From: Methylophaga sp.
GTDB lineage: Bacteria; Pseudomonadota; Gammaproteobacteria; Nitrosococcales; Methylophagaceae
Length of the DNA: 64,000 nt
Direction of reading: 5' to 3'
Assembly (NCBI RefSeq): GCF_009711715.1
Contig: NZ_VENF01000005.1
Span: forward strand, 62,001-126,000
Shown here: piece after piece, positions 18,195-26,910 of the stretch
How positions within the stretch are numbered: the stretch's first letter is position 1
Layout of the letters: each line of letters starts with the position of its first letter
Made by a program: the position numbers and the translations under genes
Notes under the pieces: generated by a model
Seen by the model: the letters and a program-made list of their open reading frames with translations, nothing else
Databases searched by the model: none
Told to the model about the DNA's origin: nothing

Positions 18195-18668
18195 ATGAGC
18201 GAAAAAGACAATACGGCGGAAGATCCGGTACTGCAATGGGTCACCTATCAGCTGGAAAATGAAACCTATGGCATCAATGTGATGCAGGTGCAGGAAGTAT
18301 TACGCCTGTCCGAAATTGCACCGGTGCCCGGCGCACCAGCTTATGTGCTGGGCATTATTAACCTGCGCGGCAATGTGGTCACTGTCATCGATACCCGTGC
18401 CCGTTTCGGTTTAGCGCCGCAGGAGCCGACTGAAAATTCGCGCATTATTATTGTCGAAGTCTCCGGTCACGTCATTGGCATGCTGGTCGACTGTGTTACA
18501 GAAGTGGTCTATCTGCACCAGTCAGACATCGACACTGCTCCTAACGTCAGTGATGACAGTTCCCGTTTTATTCAGGGCGTCTGTAACCGTGACAAATATC
18601 TGCTAATCCTGGTTGATGTGAACAAATTACTGGATCAGGAAGAAATTACGGACATTGCCGGTTTCTAG
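18195..18668 (+). CDS. cheW: Chemotaxis coupling protein CheW
   Basis: CheW (157 aa) bridges chemoreceptors and CheA. The whole protein is one CheW domain: WVTYQLENETYGINVMQVQE, VPGAPAYVLGIINLRGNVV, IDTRARFG and GVCNRDKYLLILVDVNKLL. It starts 79 bp after parP. A small proline/aspartate-rich ORF and a DUF2802 gene follow, as in Pseudomonas-type clusters. Confidence 0.96.
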   Translation: MSEKDNTAEDPVLQWVTYQLENETYGINVMQVQEVLRLSEIAPVPGAPAYVLGIINLRGNVVTVIDTRARFGLAPQEPTENSRIIIVEVSGHVIGMLVDCVTEVVYLHQSDIDTAPNVSDDSSRFIQGVCNRDKYLLILVDVNKLLDQEEITDIAGF

Positions 18669-18685
18669 TGGGCTGATGCCATCCG

Positions 18686-18865
18686 ATGGCGGACGAAATC
18701 AGACCCACCATGCCGATCCCCCCGAGTCCTCCGGTGGCTCCCCCGCCGGAGGACAAGCGGCGTGAACGGAAAAAACCGTCTGATGATGACAAAGAGTCCG
18801 ATGATAAACCGAAACAGAAAGACCCCGATGATGACAAAGGGGGCCATATCGATGAGTATGTTTAA
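18686..18865 (+). CDS. Small Pro/Asp-rich flagellar-cluster protein
   Basis: A 59-codon ORF fills most of the cheW-DUF2802 gap. The product starts MADEIRPTMPIPPSPPVAPP, continues with a highly charged stretch containing DDDKESDDKPK, and ends HIDEYV. It has no signal peptide or membrane segment. Low-complexity proteins at this position, often ending in a HIDEY-like tail, are my recollection from related clusters, not something shown here. The ATG at 18686 lacks a clear ribosome-binding site, so coupling to cheW is possible. Function unknown. Confidence 0.6.
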   Translation: MADEIRPTMPIPPSPPVAPPPEDKRRERKKPSDDDKESDDKPKQKDPDDDKGGHIDEYV

Positions 18866-18894
18866 CTACGCCATCACGGCGTAAGGAGCCGCAA

Positions 18895-19281
18895 ATGACC
18901 TTAGTCATTGTGATAACTGTAATGAGTGCTGTATTTCTGGCGATTGGCCTCGCCACTCTGCACCTGCTGAAACTGTATAAGCTGCAATCTGAACGTATTC
19001 ACACCTTGCAGAATCAGCTGTCAGCGTTGTGCGAAGGTGCCGCCGGCACCGATGACCGTATCCTGAAGTTCGAACAGACTTTGGCCAAGATCCGGGATCA
19101 TCAGCATGCTATCGATCTGACTGCCAACAGCCAGCCGGCTTATGATCATGCCATCCGCCTGGCGCGTAAAGGTGCTGCTATTGAACAGTTGATTGATAAC
19201 TGTAATCTGAGTGATGAGGAAGCGCACCTGATTAGCCGTCTGCATGGTCCCCAGAAGACCAGCCAGGCCGGCATCCACTAG
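18895..19281 (+). CDS. DUF2802 membrane protein
   Basis: The 128-aa product has one N-terminal transmembrane helix (residues 2-25), a heptad-like segment (KLQSERIHTLQNQLSAL) and the DUF2802 signature YDHAIRLARKGAAIEQLID followed by CNLSDEEAHLISRLHG. Genes of this family close flagellar/chemotaxis clusters in many gammaproteobacteria; no biochemical role is established to my knowledge. The start follows AAGGAGC. Its stop overlaps the stop of the convergent GGDEF/EAL gene by 4 bp. Confidence 0.85.
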   Translation: MTLVIVITVMSAVFLAIGLATLHLLKLYKLQSERIHTLQNQLSALCEGAAGTDDRILKFEQTLAKIRDHQHAIDLTANSQPAYDHAIRLARKGAAIEQLIDNCNLSDEEAHLISRLHGPQKTSQAGIH

Positions 19282-21128
19282 ATATATTTTCTATTGGTAT
19301 TAACCCCCGGCTGGGGTTTGCCGACCAGGTAGCCCTGAACAAAATCAACGCCATAACCTCTTAGCAGCTCAAGTGTGCTCTCACGTTCTACAAACTCCGC
19401 CACAGTTTTTTTGCCCAGACTGTGAGCGATATCAATCATTGATTTGACCAGTAACTGATCGACCGGGTCATTATCCAAATCGGTAATAAAGCCGCCATCG
19501 ATTTTCAGAATATCAACCGGGAAATGCTTCAGATAGCTGTAGGAATTAAAGCCGGCGCCAAAATCATCCAGCGCAAAACGACAGCCCAGTGAGCGCAGGC
19601 TGGTGACCATACGCTTGGTCAACTCGAAATTGGATATGGCGGAGGTTTCGGTGATTTCAAATACCACCCGCTCCGGATTGATACCGGTCTGCCTGAGCTT
19701 GTTTTGCACCAGCGGGTAAAGCTTCTCATCGAGAAACACGTTGCCTGACAGGTTAATAGCAAAGGCAATATCCTCAGGCATACCCCGCAGCAGATCCAGC
19801 GCGTGGTCAACCACCCAGAAATCGATTTGGTGAATCAGTCCCATCGCCTCAGCGACAGGAATAAATTCTTTGGGGTAATAGAGCACGCCGCCTTCACCCC
19901 GCATTCTCAGCAAGCATTCATAATGAGTGACAACGGCACTTTCGAGCGCAAATATCGGCTGAAATTCAAGCAGAAAATGGCCTTCTTTGAGTGCCGCCCG
20001 AATCCGCGGGGCCCACTCGACACTGTGACGCAGGGTATGCATTTCCCGATCTTCCGGGTTATAGAAATGCACGCGGTTGCGACCGCGTTTTTTGGCGGTG
20101 TAACAAGCCTGGTTGGCATGGGAGAGGATTTCACCGACGGTAGTGATTTCACCATGACTAATGATTTTGACACCGACACTGGCTGACAGATGATAGTGAT
20201 GACCGTGATGTTCAAAACTGTAACCATCAAACAGGTTTTTCAGTCCTTCGGCCTGTTTATGTATCGCCACATCATCGGTGTTATCCACCAGCACGGCGAA
20301 TTCATCGGAACCAATCCGGACCAGTGTGTCATTGACCCGGAAATAACGCCGTAAAGTATTGGCGACCTGCACCAGCAGGTTATCGCCTGCTTCATGGCCT
20401 TCGGCATCGTTAAGCACTTTGAAGCTATCCAGGTCGATATAGAACAGTGCGCTCGTGCTCATGAAGTTGCGTACCTGGGTCAGGGTCAGATCCAGAGACT
20501 GCTCCAGCCGCCGCCGGTTGGCCAGCCCGGTCAAATCATCATGACTCACCGAGAATTGCAGGCGTGCTTCCATGACCTTGAGGTTGGCCAGCTCATCTTC
20601 CAGCTGCAGCTGATGCTGGAAACTGACATCACGCTCGCGCTTGACTGCCAGTGCCGTCATGATTGCCGGCGGCAGCGATTCTGCCGTCATCGGGTGGTAG
20701 AGCATGGAGGTCACACCATGGCCCAGGTCGGTCAGCACCTGGGCATGATCCCATTGGGATTCGCGGCAAAGACGGATAATCGGTATCAGACGCCACTCAT
20801 CAAATTGATCCATCATCAGTCGGGTGGCCTCGGCATCAAAACCGGGCAGGTCATCATCAACAATCAGCAGGTCAATATCACAGCTGTCGTTGTAAATCCC
20901 TTCTCTTAAGCACTGCAGCACGGCATCGCCATCAACAGCAGTGAGAATGTGGCTAAAGCCGCTGACCTGCAGCAGGGTCTGAGTAAAGGCTGTATCGGCA
21001 GCACGACTGCCGCCGAGGATGATTTTGGCATCAAGGAGATCAGCGACAGCGGCAATAGATGCCGGTTCGCTGTCGGTCAGGTCTGCCTCTGGCCGCAGTG
21101 GCAGACGATCCTTGATTTCTGTGTTCAT
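19278..21128 (-). CDS. GGDEF/EAL hybrid protein with degenerate receiver domain
   Basis: Residues 35-165 look like a CheY-like receiver lacking the N-terminal acidic pair (KIILGGSR) and the conserved Lys (YHP), though an Asp trio follows LLIV at 91-93. Next is a GGDEF domain whose signature reads GSDEF (273-277), probably weak or inactive as a cyclase. The EAL domain keeps the catalytic set: E404 (ECL), N463, E491, D521/D522, K542, E578 and Q598. I infer a c-di-GMP phosphodiesterase, plausibly tuning motility given the neighbours. Confidence 0.9.
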   Translation of the reverse strand: MNTEIKDRLPLRPEADLTDSEPASIAAVADLLDAKIILGGSRAADTAFTQTLLQVSGFSHILTAVDGDAVLQCLREGIYNDSCDIDLLIVDDDLPGFDAEATRLMMDQFDEWRLIPIIRLCRESQWDHAQVLTDLGHGVTSMLYHPMTAESLPPAIMTALAVKRERDVSFQHQLQLEDELANLKVMEARLQFSVSHDDLTGLANRRRLEQSLDLTLTQVRNFMSTSALFYIDLDSFKVLNDAEGHEAGDNLLVQVANTLRRYFRVNDTLVRIGSDEFAVLVDNTDDVAIHKQAEGLKNLFDGYSFEHHGHHYHLSASVGVKIISHGEITTVGEILSHANQACYTAKKRGRNRVHFYNPEDREMHTLRHSVEWAPRIRAALKEGHFLLEFQPIFALESAVVTHYECLLRMRGEGGVLYYPKEFIPVAEAMGLIHQIDFWVVDHALDLLRGMPEDIAFAINLSGNVFLDEKLYPLVQNKLRQTGINPERVVFEITETSAISNFELTKRMVTSLRSLGCRFALDDFGAGFNSYSYLKHFPVDILKIDGGFITDLDNDPVDQLLVKSMIDIAHSLGKKTVAEFVERESTLELLRGYGVDFVQGYLVGKPQPGVNTNRKYI

Positions 21129-21192
21129 TTAAATATCGTCGCTACATCAGGTAGACCAAAATGAATATGGCTTCGACGATATCGTTTTTATA

Positions 21193-21224
21193 TATAAAAA
21201 TCAACACTTAATATGATTTTTATA
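21193..21224. promoter_or_regulatory. AT-rich inverted repeat upstream of the GGDEF/EAL gene
   Basis: TATAAAAATCA (21193-21203) and TGATTTTTATA (21214-21224) are perfect 11-nt inverted arms around a 10-nt spacer. It lies about 65 bp upstream of the GGDEF/EAL start and 68 bp beyond the end of the FlhB-domain gene. It could be an operator or the upstream part of a promoter. The AT-only stem makes a terminator unlikely. Confidence 0.4.
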
Positions 21225-21291
21225 ATGCTTTTTATAAAGTTTGATATACGCTCTTCCTGAGATTAAGCGTTGTTTGCTGCTGCTTTACCCC

Positions 21292-21585
21292 TCAGTGGCC
21301 GGGATTTTCTTTTTGATTTACAGGCACTTTGCCGGATACCAGGTAGGCGTAAGCAATAACTTCAGCGATAACCCGGTAAAGCATGGGCGGGATTTCTTCT
21401 CCCAGATTGAGTTCACTCAATAACTCGGCCAGCAGCGCATCCTCCCTGAGCGGAATATTATGCTCTCTGGCAATACGCAAAATTTCCTCGGCAATCGCCC
21501 CTTCACCACTCGCGGTCACGATGGGCGCGTTCTCACCGTCGTATTGCAGGGCTATCGCCCGCATGATGTCATTGCTTTCACTCAT
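21292..21585 (-). CDS. Stand-alone FlhB C-terminal domain protein
   Basis: This 97-aa protein matches the part of FlhB/YscU after the autocleavage site: IALQYDGENAPIVTASGEG, AEEILRIAREHNIPL and YRVIAEVIAYAYLV align with the end of the flhB product in this window. It lacks the NPTH motif and all membrane segments. Such free FlhB-C homologs occur in other bacteria and can support the export specificity switch. It overlaps the fliK-like gene by 4 bp, so hook-length protein and switch domain are co-translated. Confidence 0.88.
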   Translation of the reverse strand: MSESNDIMRAIALQYDGENAPIVTASGEGAIAEEILRIAREHNIPLREDALLAELLSELNLGEEIPPMLYRVIAEVIAYAYLVSGKVPVNQKENPGH

Positions 21586-23252
21586 ACTGAAATATCCAGC
21601 AAATGTTTTGGCAGCACCGCTTCCGGCTCGATAGTCAGGGGCTTAATAGGTGCCTGCCGGCAACTGAGATGGCTGACTGTAACCCCGAGTTTATCCAGCC
21701 GCTGATTGAGTTCATCAATATGACGGGATAACAGTTCGCTGCTGTCCTGCCTTTCCGCCAGTAAAACGACCTGTACATCCAGCTGGTGCAGGCTGATTCG
21801 GGCCTGCATCGGACCCAGGTTCTGCGTTTCCAGATTCAGCTGTACCTGCCAGATAGTCTCATCTTCCCTGTTATGTCCGGCTCCGTGCTGTTCCAGCCGC
21901 ATTTGCAACATTTCCAGCTGCTGTTTGTCCTTGATCGGCAGATCAAACAGCCAGACATTACTGCTGCCGGGGGTATCCGGATCGCGCAGCATCGACAGCT
22001 GATTGAACTGTATTCGGGCCGAAGCGGACTCGACTTCCCGCAGTAATTCTCTTAAAACCTGCCACTCAGCCCCTCTGAGTGCCGACTGCTGAGCCGGCGC
22101 GGCGGCCATTTCCCGTGCCTGGAGAAAAGCCTGGACACCCGTCATGTTTGAATTTTGTGGCGTAGTGCCTGACGCTAGTGGTGGTGTCTGAACACTATGA
22201 CCGGTCAGTCCCGACAACAAGCTCAGTAATAACTGCATTGGCGTCTGCCCTCGACTGGCCAGTGCCGGTGGCACCTGTGCCGGTAGATTTCTAAGTTCCT
22301 GCGGTGTCATGGTTAACTGTCGCAGCGCAGTCTGCACTTCAGTGGGCAGCTTCTGCATCAGCACCGGATCATCCAGGATTCGGGACTGACCCGGCTGTGC
22401 CAATACTGTCCTGAGTTGTTGTGCCAGCTGTAACAGGTTGGCTTTCAGATCCTGTGTCAATGGCGGTTGCGTCAGCGTGTGCTTAAGCCGATTTTCCAGA
22501 AACAGGCCGCTGTTGCTCAAAGCCTGCCGCAGTCCTTCCGGCTGCAGCAGGTTTTGCCGTTCACTGAGTCCCTGCAGCAACTGTGTCAGGCTCTGCCTGA
22601 CCGGCGCCGGCATAGTCAGTTCGGCTGGCAGTTGGTTCAGCGCGTTGAGCGTCGGTCCTGAACGATTAAACTGCGGCAGCAGATCACGCTGGTACTGCTG
22701 GATCGCTTCGGCTCGTGTCGGCACACCCGCTTTAAGCTGTATCGCCAGCGGTTGTTCACGCAGTACTTCGAGGGTCAGTCGCTGGCCGGGACGGAACGTT
22801 TGCCGGATCTGGCTGATATCCACTTCAATCTGAGACGGCAGTCTCGGCAGCGTCACCGGATCCGCTGACTGGGCCGGATTTTGATTGCTTAATGTCGGCG
22901 ACACCAGCAAGCGGTTCTGTGCCAGTAATTTGATCACTTCGACTGCCAGTTGCTGCCCCTGCCTCAGCAAGGCAGTCGGCTGAACAGGCTCTGCCGTAGC
23001 CGCCATGATTCGGATAATCGGTTTACCGTTCTCTACACCGCGTTCAAGTTGCACTGTTTGCCCGGGCAACAGGGGTTGACGGCTCTGGAGCTGAAACTGA
23101 CTGTCCCCGATCTGCACTCGGATCGTGTCGGCCGACGGACGCGCGATCACAGTAGCATCCACCCGCTGCCCTTCTGCCACAGCGGCAAGCAGACGCGCTG
23201 GTACCTCTCTGACCACTTCCGGCTGCGGGCTGACTGACGGATTTATCTGCAT
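21582..23252 (-). CDS. fliK: Flagellar hook-length control protein FliK
   Basis: The 556-aa product has a long Gln/Leu/Pro-rich N-terminal ruler region and a C-terminal Flg_hook domain (about 440-540) with WQVQLNLETQNLGPMQARIS and the following VQVVLLAERQDSSELL. FliK measures hook length and signals FlhB to switch substrates. It is separate from the hook genes, but is paired with a free FlhB C-terminal domain. The sequence is variable in this family, so fliK is assigned from the C-terminal domain and length. Confidence 0.83.
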   Translation of the reverse strand: MQINPSVSPQPEVVREVPARLLAAVAEGQRVDATVIARPSADTIRVQIGDSQFQLQSRQPLLPGQTVQLERGVENGKPIIRIMAATAEPVQPTALLRQGQQLAVEVIKLLAQNRLLVSPTLSNQNPAQSADPVTLPRLPSQIEVDISQIRQTFRPGQRLTLEVLREQPLAIQLKAGVPTRAEAIQQYQRDLLPQFNRSGPTLNALNQLPAELTMPAPVRQSLTQLLQGLSERQNLLQPEGLRQALSNSGLFLENRLKHTLTQPPLTQDLKANLLQLAQQLRTVLAQPGQSRILDDPVLMQKLPTEVQTALRQLTMTPQELRNLPAQVPPALASRGQTPMQLLLSLLSGLTGHSVQTPPLASGTTPQNSNMTGVQAFLQAREMAAAPAQQSALRGAEWQVLRELLREVESASARIQFNQLSMLRDPDTPGSSNVWLFDLPIKDKQQLEMLQMRLEQHGAGHNREDETIWQVQLNLETQNLGPMQARISLHQLDVQVVLLAERQDSSELLSRHIDELNQRLDKLGVTVSHLSCRQAPIKPLTIEPEAVLPKHLLDISV

Positions 23253-23318
23253 GGAGACAAAATAGATTTCAACATAATGCTAGTATAGCAATCAGAGGAT
23301 TGCGCAGAGCAACGGGCA

Positions 23319-24194
23319 ATGAATGACACACATGGACAATGCTATATCCGCAGGCAGGGAGAAATTTCCGGGCCTTTCAACGCCTCGGTGATTAGCAAGC
23401 ACCTGCAGCTGGGCAGGCTGTCAATGGACGATGAAGTCTCTGCAGACGCTCAACACTGGCTGCCGCTGGCAAAACAAACGGCATTACACCCCGCCAGAGA
23501 GGATGTGGACAAAGTCCGCCGTTATCTGGATGAGAGAACCGGGCTTGATAGACGCCATCAGCAAAAATCACCTCCCAGGGAAGCACGTAAAAGACGCGGT
23601 GACCGCCGTTCACCGGAGCCGGAAGAGACCATGTCGAGACGCGCCCTGCGTCGTTATCTGATGGAGCAATTCCGGCATCGCCGTGAAAAAATGTTCTGGC
23701 CCCTGCTAACGACCTTCGTGTTGTTGCTGGCACTGATCATTCTGGCGACGCTTTTTCCCACCACAATCCCGGTCCCGCTTCCCAACTGCTCGGCTCCGCC
23801 GGCCCCCGGTGTTAACTGGAATAACTGTCTTAAACCGGATTTGTCCCTGCGCGGTGCAGACCTGAGTGGCGCCAGCTTCCGCAACAGTCAGTTGAGTCAT
23901 GCGGATCTGATGAATGCCATACTGACTGAAACCGATATGGCCTATGCCAATCTGTACCAGGCCAACCTGAGCTACAGCAACCTGAGTCATACCAGCCTGT
24001 TCGGCAGTAACCTGACTGAAGCAGACCTGTCCTATGCCGATCTGCGTAATGCCGATCTTGCCTATGCCGATCTCAGCAATGCCAAACTGGGTGGTGCTGA
24101 ACTTGAGGGAGCACGACTGGATAAAGCTATCTGGATTGACGGTCGTGAATGTGCGGAAGGTTCTGTCGGCGAGTGTTTGTCATCGGCTGAGTAG
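23319..24194 (+). CDS. GYF_2-like / pentapeptide-repeat membrane protein
   Basis: The 291-aa product begins with a GYF_2-like domain (CYIRRQGEISGPFNASVISK to WLPLAKQ). A basic linker follows, then one transmembrane helix at about 127-147 and, from about 173 to 270, a run of A(D/N)LxxA-type pentapeptide repeats, e.g. ADLSYADLRNADLAYADLSN. Pentapeptide repeats form a right-handed beta helix used for protein contacts. With the helix between them, the repeat would lie across the membrane from the GYF-like part. Function unknown. It overlaps the convergent DUF2238 gene by 15 bp. Confidence 0.82.
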   Translation: MNDTHGQCYIRRQGEISGPFNASVISKHLQLGRLSMDDEVSADAQHWLPLAKQTALHPAREDVDKVRRYLDERTGLDRRHQQKSPPREARKRRGDRRSPEPEETMSRRALRRYLMEQFRHRREKMFWPLLTTFVLLLALIILATLFPTTIPVPLPNCSAPPAPGVNWNNCLKPDLSLRGADLSGASFRNSQLSHADLMNAILTETDMAYANLYQANLSYSNLSHTSLFGSNLTEADLSYADLRNADLAYADLSNAKLGGAELEGARLDKAIWIDGRECAEGSVGECLSSAE

Positions 24195-24797
24195 CGACCG
24201 CAACTGTCGATCCTGGCTTTTTGCCAGAAACAGTTGCGACAGAATACTGCCTGATAAGGCCAGAAACATATCCCACTGAGTATCCCAGTTATCGCCCTGG
24301 GTACCAAGAAAAGACTCAGCCGCCTGCTGATTGATTTCAGCTACCCACCATTCGATAAACTCGTAGCAGGCACTGACTGCCAGGCTGACACAGCAAAGTA
24401 GAAAGAACAGCCATTTGCCGCGCTGTAGCGGGGAGGTTCTCAGCAACAGTTCCCGTCCCAGCATGGCCGGCACCACACCCTGCACAAAATGACCGAGGCG
24501 ATCGTAGTGATTTCTGGCCAGATCCCACTCCTGCTGAATCCAGTCAAACAGCGGGTTGTCGGCATAGGTGTAGTGACCGCCGACAATCAGGATAAGTGCA
24601 AACAAAGCGATAACGCGGATAGTGACCGCTGTCAGCGGGAAAGACCGGTGGCTGGCGAGCAGTAGCGGAATGGCAATCATGACCGGCAGCACTTCCATGA
24701 ACCAGGTCAGCCGATCGGCGACCGGGTCGATGGCGGAATACAGCAAACTGACTGTGACAACAATCAGCCACGCCAGCTGTTCCTGATTAGCGGTCAT
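24180..24797 (-). CDS. DUF2238 (YjdF-type) membrane protein
   Basis: This 205-aa protein has about six hydrophobic helices and the family phrases HYTYADNPLFDWI, RNHYDRLGHFVQGVVPAM and YEFIEWWVAE...LGTQGDNWDTQWDM. These invariant polar residues in membrane segments define the DUF2238/YjdF family, whose function is not established. The first codon at 24797 gives MTANQEQLAW. Confidence 0.88.
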   Translation of the reverse strand: MTANQEQLAWLIVVTVSLLYSAIDPVADRLTWFMEVLPVMIAIPLLLASHRSFPLTAVTIRVIALFALILIVGGHYTYADNPLFDWIQQEWDLARNHYDRLGHFVQGVVPAMLGRELLLRTSPLQRGKWLFFLLCCVSLAVSACYEFIEWWVAEINQQAAESFLGTQGDNWDTQWDMFLALSGSILSQLFLAKSQDRQLRSLLSR

Positions 24798-24835
24798 CGC
24801 AGTGCCCGGCTGACAGGACCGCAGCAGGAACTGAA

Positions 24836-25216
24836 TTAGTGGAGGGTTCTGGGCACAGCCAGCGTAAAGGCTGGTATCGCCACTTCAAATTGCTCGCCAT
24901 TATCACCCACCATTTTATAATGGCCCTGCATCATACCCACCGGGGTATCCAGCATGGCAGCACTGGTATATGTGAATTCCTGCTCCGGAGCCAGATAAGG
25001 ATGCAAACCGACTACGCCGTCGCCCTCCACTTCCTGTTCATGACCATCACCACCGGTGATTTTCCAGTAACGTGATAACAGCCGCGCTGCGGCCTGACTG
25101 TGGTTTTTTATGGTAATGGTGTAGGCAAACAGGTAGCGCGCTTTATCGGGGTCGGATTCCTGATCCAGATAGGTCGTCTCTACATTAACCTGAATATGAT
25201 TATTGTCGTCGCTCAT
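24836..25216 (-). CDS. apaG: ApaG protein (DUF525)
   Basis: ApaG (126 aa) is a single fibronectin-III-like domain with family hallmarks YLFAYTITIKNHS, RYWKITGGDGHEQEVEGDGV and MQGHYKMVGDNGEQFEV. It is often beside apaH/ksgA, which are absent here. Its biochemical role is uncertain (linked to Co2+/Mg2+ handling in Salmonella). It lies 3 bp after the glucokinase gene and likely shares its transcript. Confidence 0.93.
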   Translation of the reverse strand: MSDDNNHIQVNVETTYLDQESDPDKARYLFAYTITIKNHSQAAARLLSRYWKITGGDGHEQEVEGDGVVGLHPYLAPEQEFTYTSAAMLDTPVGMMQGHYKMVGDNGEQFEVAIPAFTLAVPRTLH

Positions 25217-25219
25217 GGG

Positions 25220-26197
25220 TTAATTATACATGGCTTTGGCGGCCAGTAAGCGGGCCCCGTTCAGCCCGACTTCCGGTTGCATAATAAGTTTTACCGGGAT
25301 GGCCTGCATCAAATCCTGCATGCGTCCTTTACTGTTGAAGGCATTAATAAAGTTAGACTGTTCCAGCAACTCGAGGTTCTTGGCTGCAATACCGCCGGCG
25401 ATATACAAACCGCCGCCGGGCATCACTGTCAGCGCCAGATTACCGGCCTGTGCGCCGTAAATATCGAAGAACATCATCATTGCCTCTCTGGCCAGCGGAT
25501 CACCCTGGCGGGCAAACACACTGATGGCATTGGCGCCGTCATCATTGACCATGGCGAGTCGGCATTCCGGGTTTTCATCCAACTGGCGGTAATCACGCAG
25601 GAAATTATAGATGGTGACAAGCCCTTGGCCTGATAAAACACGCTCGTAGGACACATGACCGAAACGTTCCAGTAAATGTTCAAACAGCCTCAGCTGTGTC
25701 CGGTCGACCGGTGCAAAATCAACATGGCCGCCCTCAGTAGGATAAACCTGCCAGCCATTTTGACCGGCAATCAGATAGGCCTGACCCAGGCCCGTACCGG
25801 CTCCGATGACGGCTCGCGGACCGCTTCGTTCTTGACCTGCCTGTAACACCATCAGCTCAACTTCAGTCAGACTTTCAATACCCTGACCTACTGCTTCAAA
25901 GTCATTACAGAGAATCACCTGCTTCAAATCAAAGCGGGCCTTGATCTCCAGACTGTTAAGCTGCCAGGGCAGATTGGTGACCCGCGCCGACGTCCCCTGC
26001 ACCGGCCCTGCTACAGCAAAACAGGCGGTAATCTCATGACGATCGTTAATTGGCCTTAAAAACGCCGACAGCATCTGTTCAAAGTCAGGATAATCAGGGC
26101 TGTGATAACGTTCGGCCAGAATCACCTCGCCCGCAGCCGTGCTGAGCTGCAACAGTGTCTTGGTACCACCAATATCGGCTGCGAGCAGATAGGCCAT
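25220..26197 (-). CDS. glk: Glucokinase
   Basis: This 325-aa ATP-dependent glucokinase phosphorylates glucose to glucose-6-phosphate. The phosphate-1 motif is AADIGGTKT at the N-terminus; AVIGAGTGLGQAYL, YPTEGGHVDFAP and GGGLYIAGGIAAKNLE match the bacterial Glk family (PF02685). It lies 2 bp after the pgl gene, so the pair feeds glucose into the pentose-phosphate or Entner-Doudoroff route. zwf and edd are not in the window. Confidence 0.94.
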   Translation of the reverse strand: MAYLLAADIGGTKTLLQLSTAAGEVILAERYHSPDYPDFEQMLSAFLRPINDRHEITACFAVAGPVQGTSARVTNLPWQLNSLEIKARFDLKQVILCNDFEAVGQGIESLTEVELMVLQAGQERSGPRAVIGAGTGLGQAYLIAGQNGWQVYPTEGGHVDFAPVDRTQLRLFEHLLERFGHVSYERVLSGQGLVTIYNFLRDYRQLDENPECRLAMVNDDGANAISVFARQGDPLAREAMMMFFDIYGAQAGNLALTVMPGGGLYIAGGIAAKNLELLEQSNFINAFNSKGRMQDLMQAIPVKLIMQPEVGLNGARLLAAKAMYN

Positions 26198-26199
26198 TC

Positions 26200-26910
26200 T
26201 TATTGCCCGGCGGCGGCTTTATCCATAAACCAGTAATAGTCATTTTGCGGAGCGAGACGCTGCACCGGCAAGCCTTTGACCGCATCGGTAGTGATGTCTC
26301 TGACGATCTCGGCTTTGGCTTCACCGGCGATAAACACAATCACCTGACGGGCAGCATTAATCACCGGATAGGTCATGGTCACCCGCCAGGAATCAAATTT
26401 CTCGACATAGAGGCTGGTGGTCAGGGTTTCAGTGACATCCAGCGCCGGCGTTTCCGGGAACAGTGAGGCGATATGTCCATCCGGCCCCAGTCCCAGCAGC
26501 AGCAGATCAAACGGCGCACCATTCATCACTTCCCGCATCGTCTCTGCGTAGCGCACGGCGACATCGGCGGGTTCATTACTTTCCGTGGGCATACGATGCA
26601 CGTTCTCAGCCGGGATCGGCACCAGATCAATCATCGCCTGACGAGCCATTTTGAAGTTGCTGTCATCATGCGTTGGCGGCACGCAGCGTTCATCTCCAAA
26701 AAACAAATGCACCCGTGACCAGTCAATCTGCTCAATAAACGGCGATGTGGCCAGCTTCTGGTAGAGGCCTTTCGGCGTTGAACCGCCGGCCAAAGCGACA
26801 TAAAAAACACCGCGCTTGGCGATAGCCGCCCGCGCGGTGGCGACAAAATGTTCTGCGGCGGCGTTAATCAGACTGGCCGAATCCGGCAGGATCTTTTGTT
26901 CTGCTTTCAT
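26200..26910 (-). CDS. pgl: 6-phosphogluconolactonase
   Basis: The 236-aa product has the DevB/Pgl signatures VALAGGSTPKGLYQKL, RVHLFFGDERCVPP and LLLLGLGPDGHIASLFP. It hydrolyses 6-phosphogluconolactone to 6-phosphogluconate in the cytoplasm. It is first in a three-gene minus-strand run pgl-glk-apaG; the 172-bp gap upstream separates it from the divergent SIMPL gene and should hold promoters for both. Confidence 0.94.
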   Translation of the reverse strand: MKAEQKILPDSASLINAAAEHFVATARAAIAKRGVFYVALAGGSTPKGLYQKLATSPFIEQIDWSRVHLFFGDERCVPPTHDDSNFKMARQAMIDLVPIPAENVHRMPTESNEPADVAVRYAETMREVMNGAPFDLLLLGLGPDGHIASLFPETPALDVTETLTTSLYVEKFDSWRVTMTYPVINAARQVIVFIAGEAKAEIVRDITTDAVKGLPVQRLAPQNDYYWFMDKAAAGQ

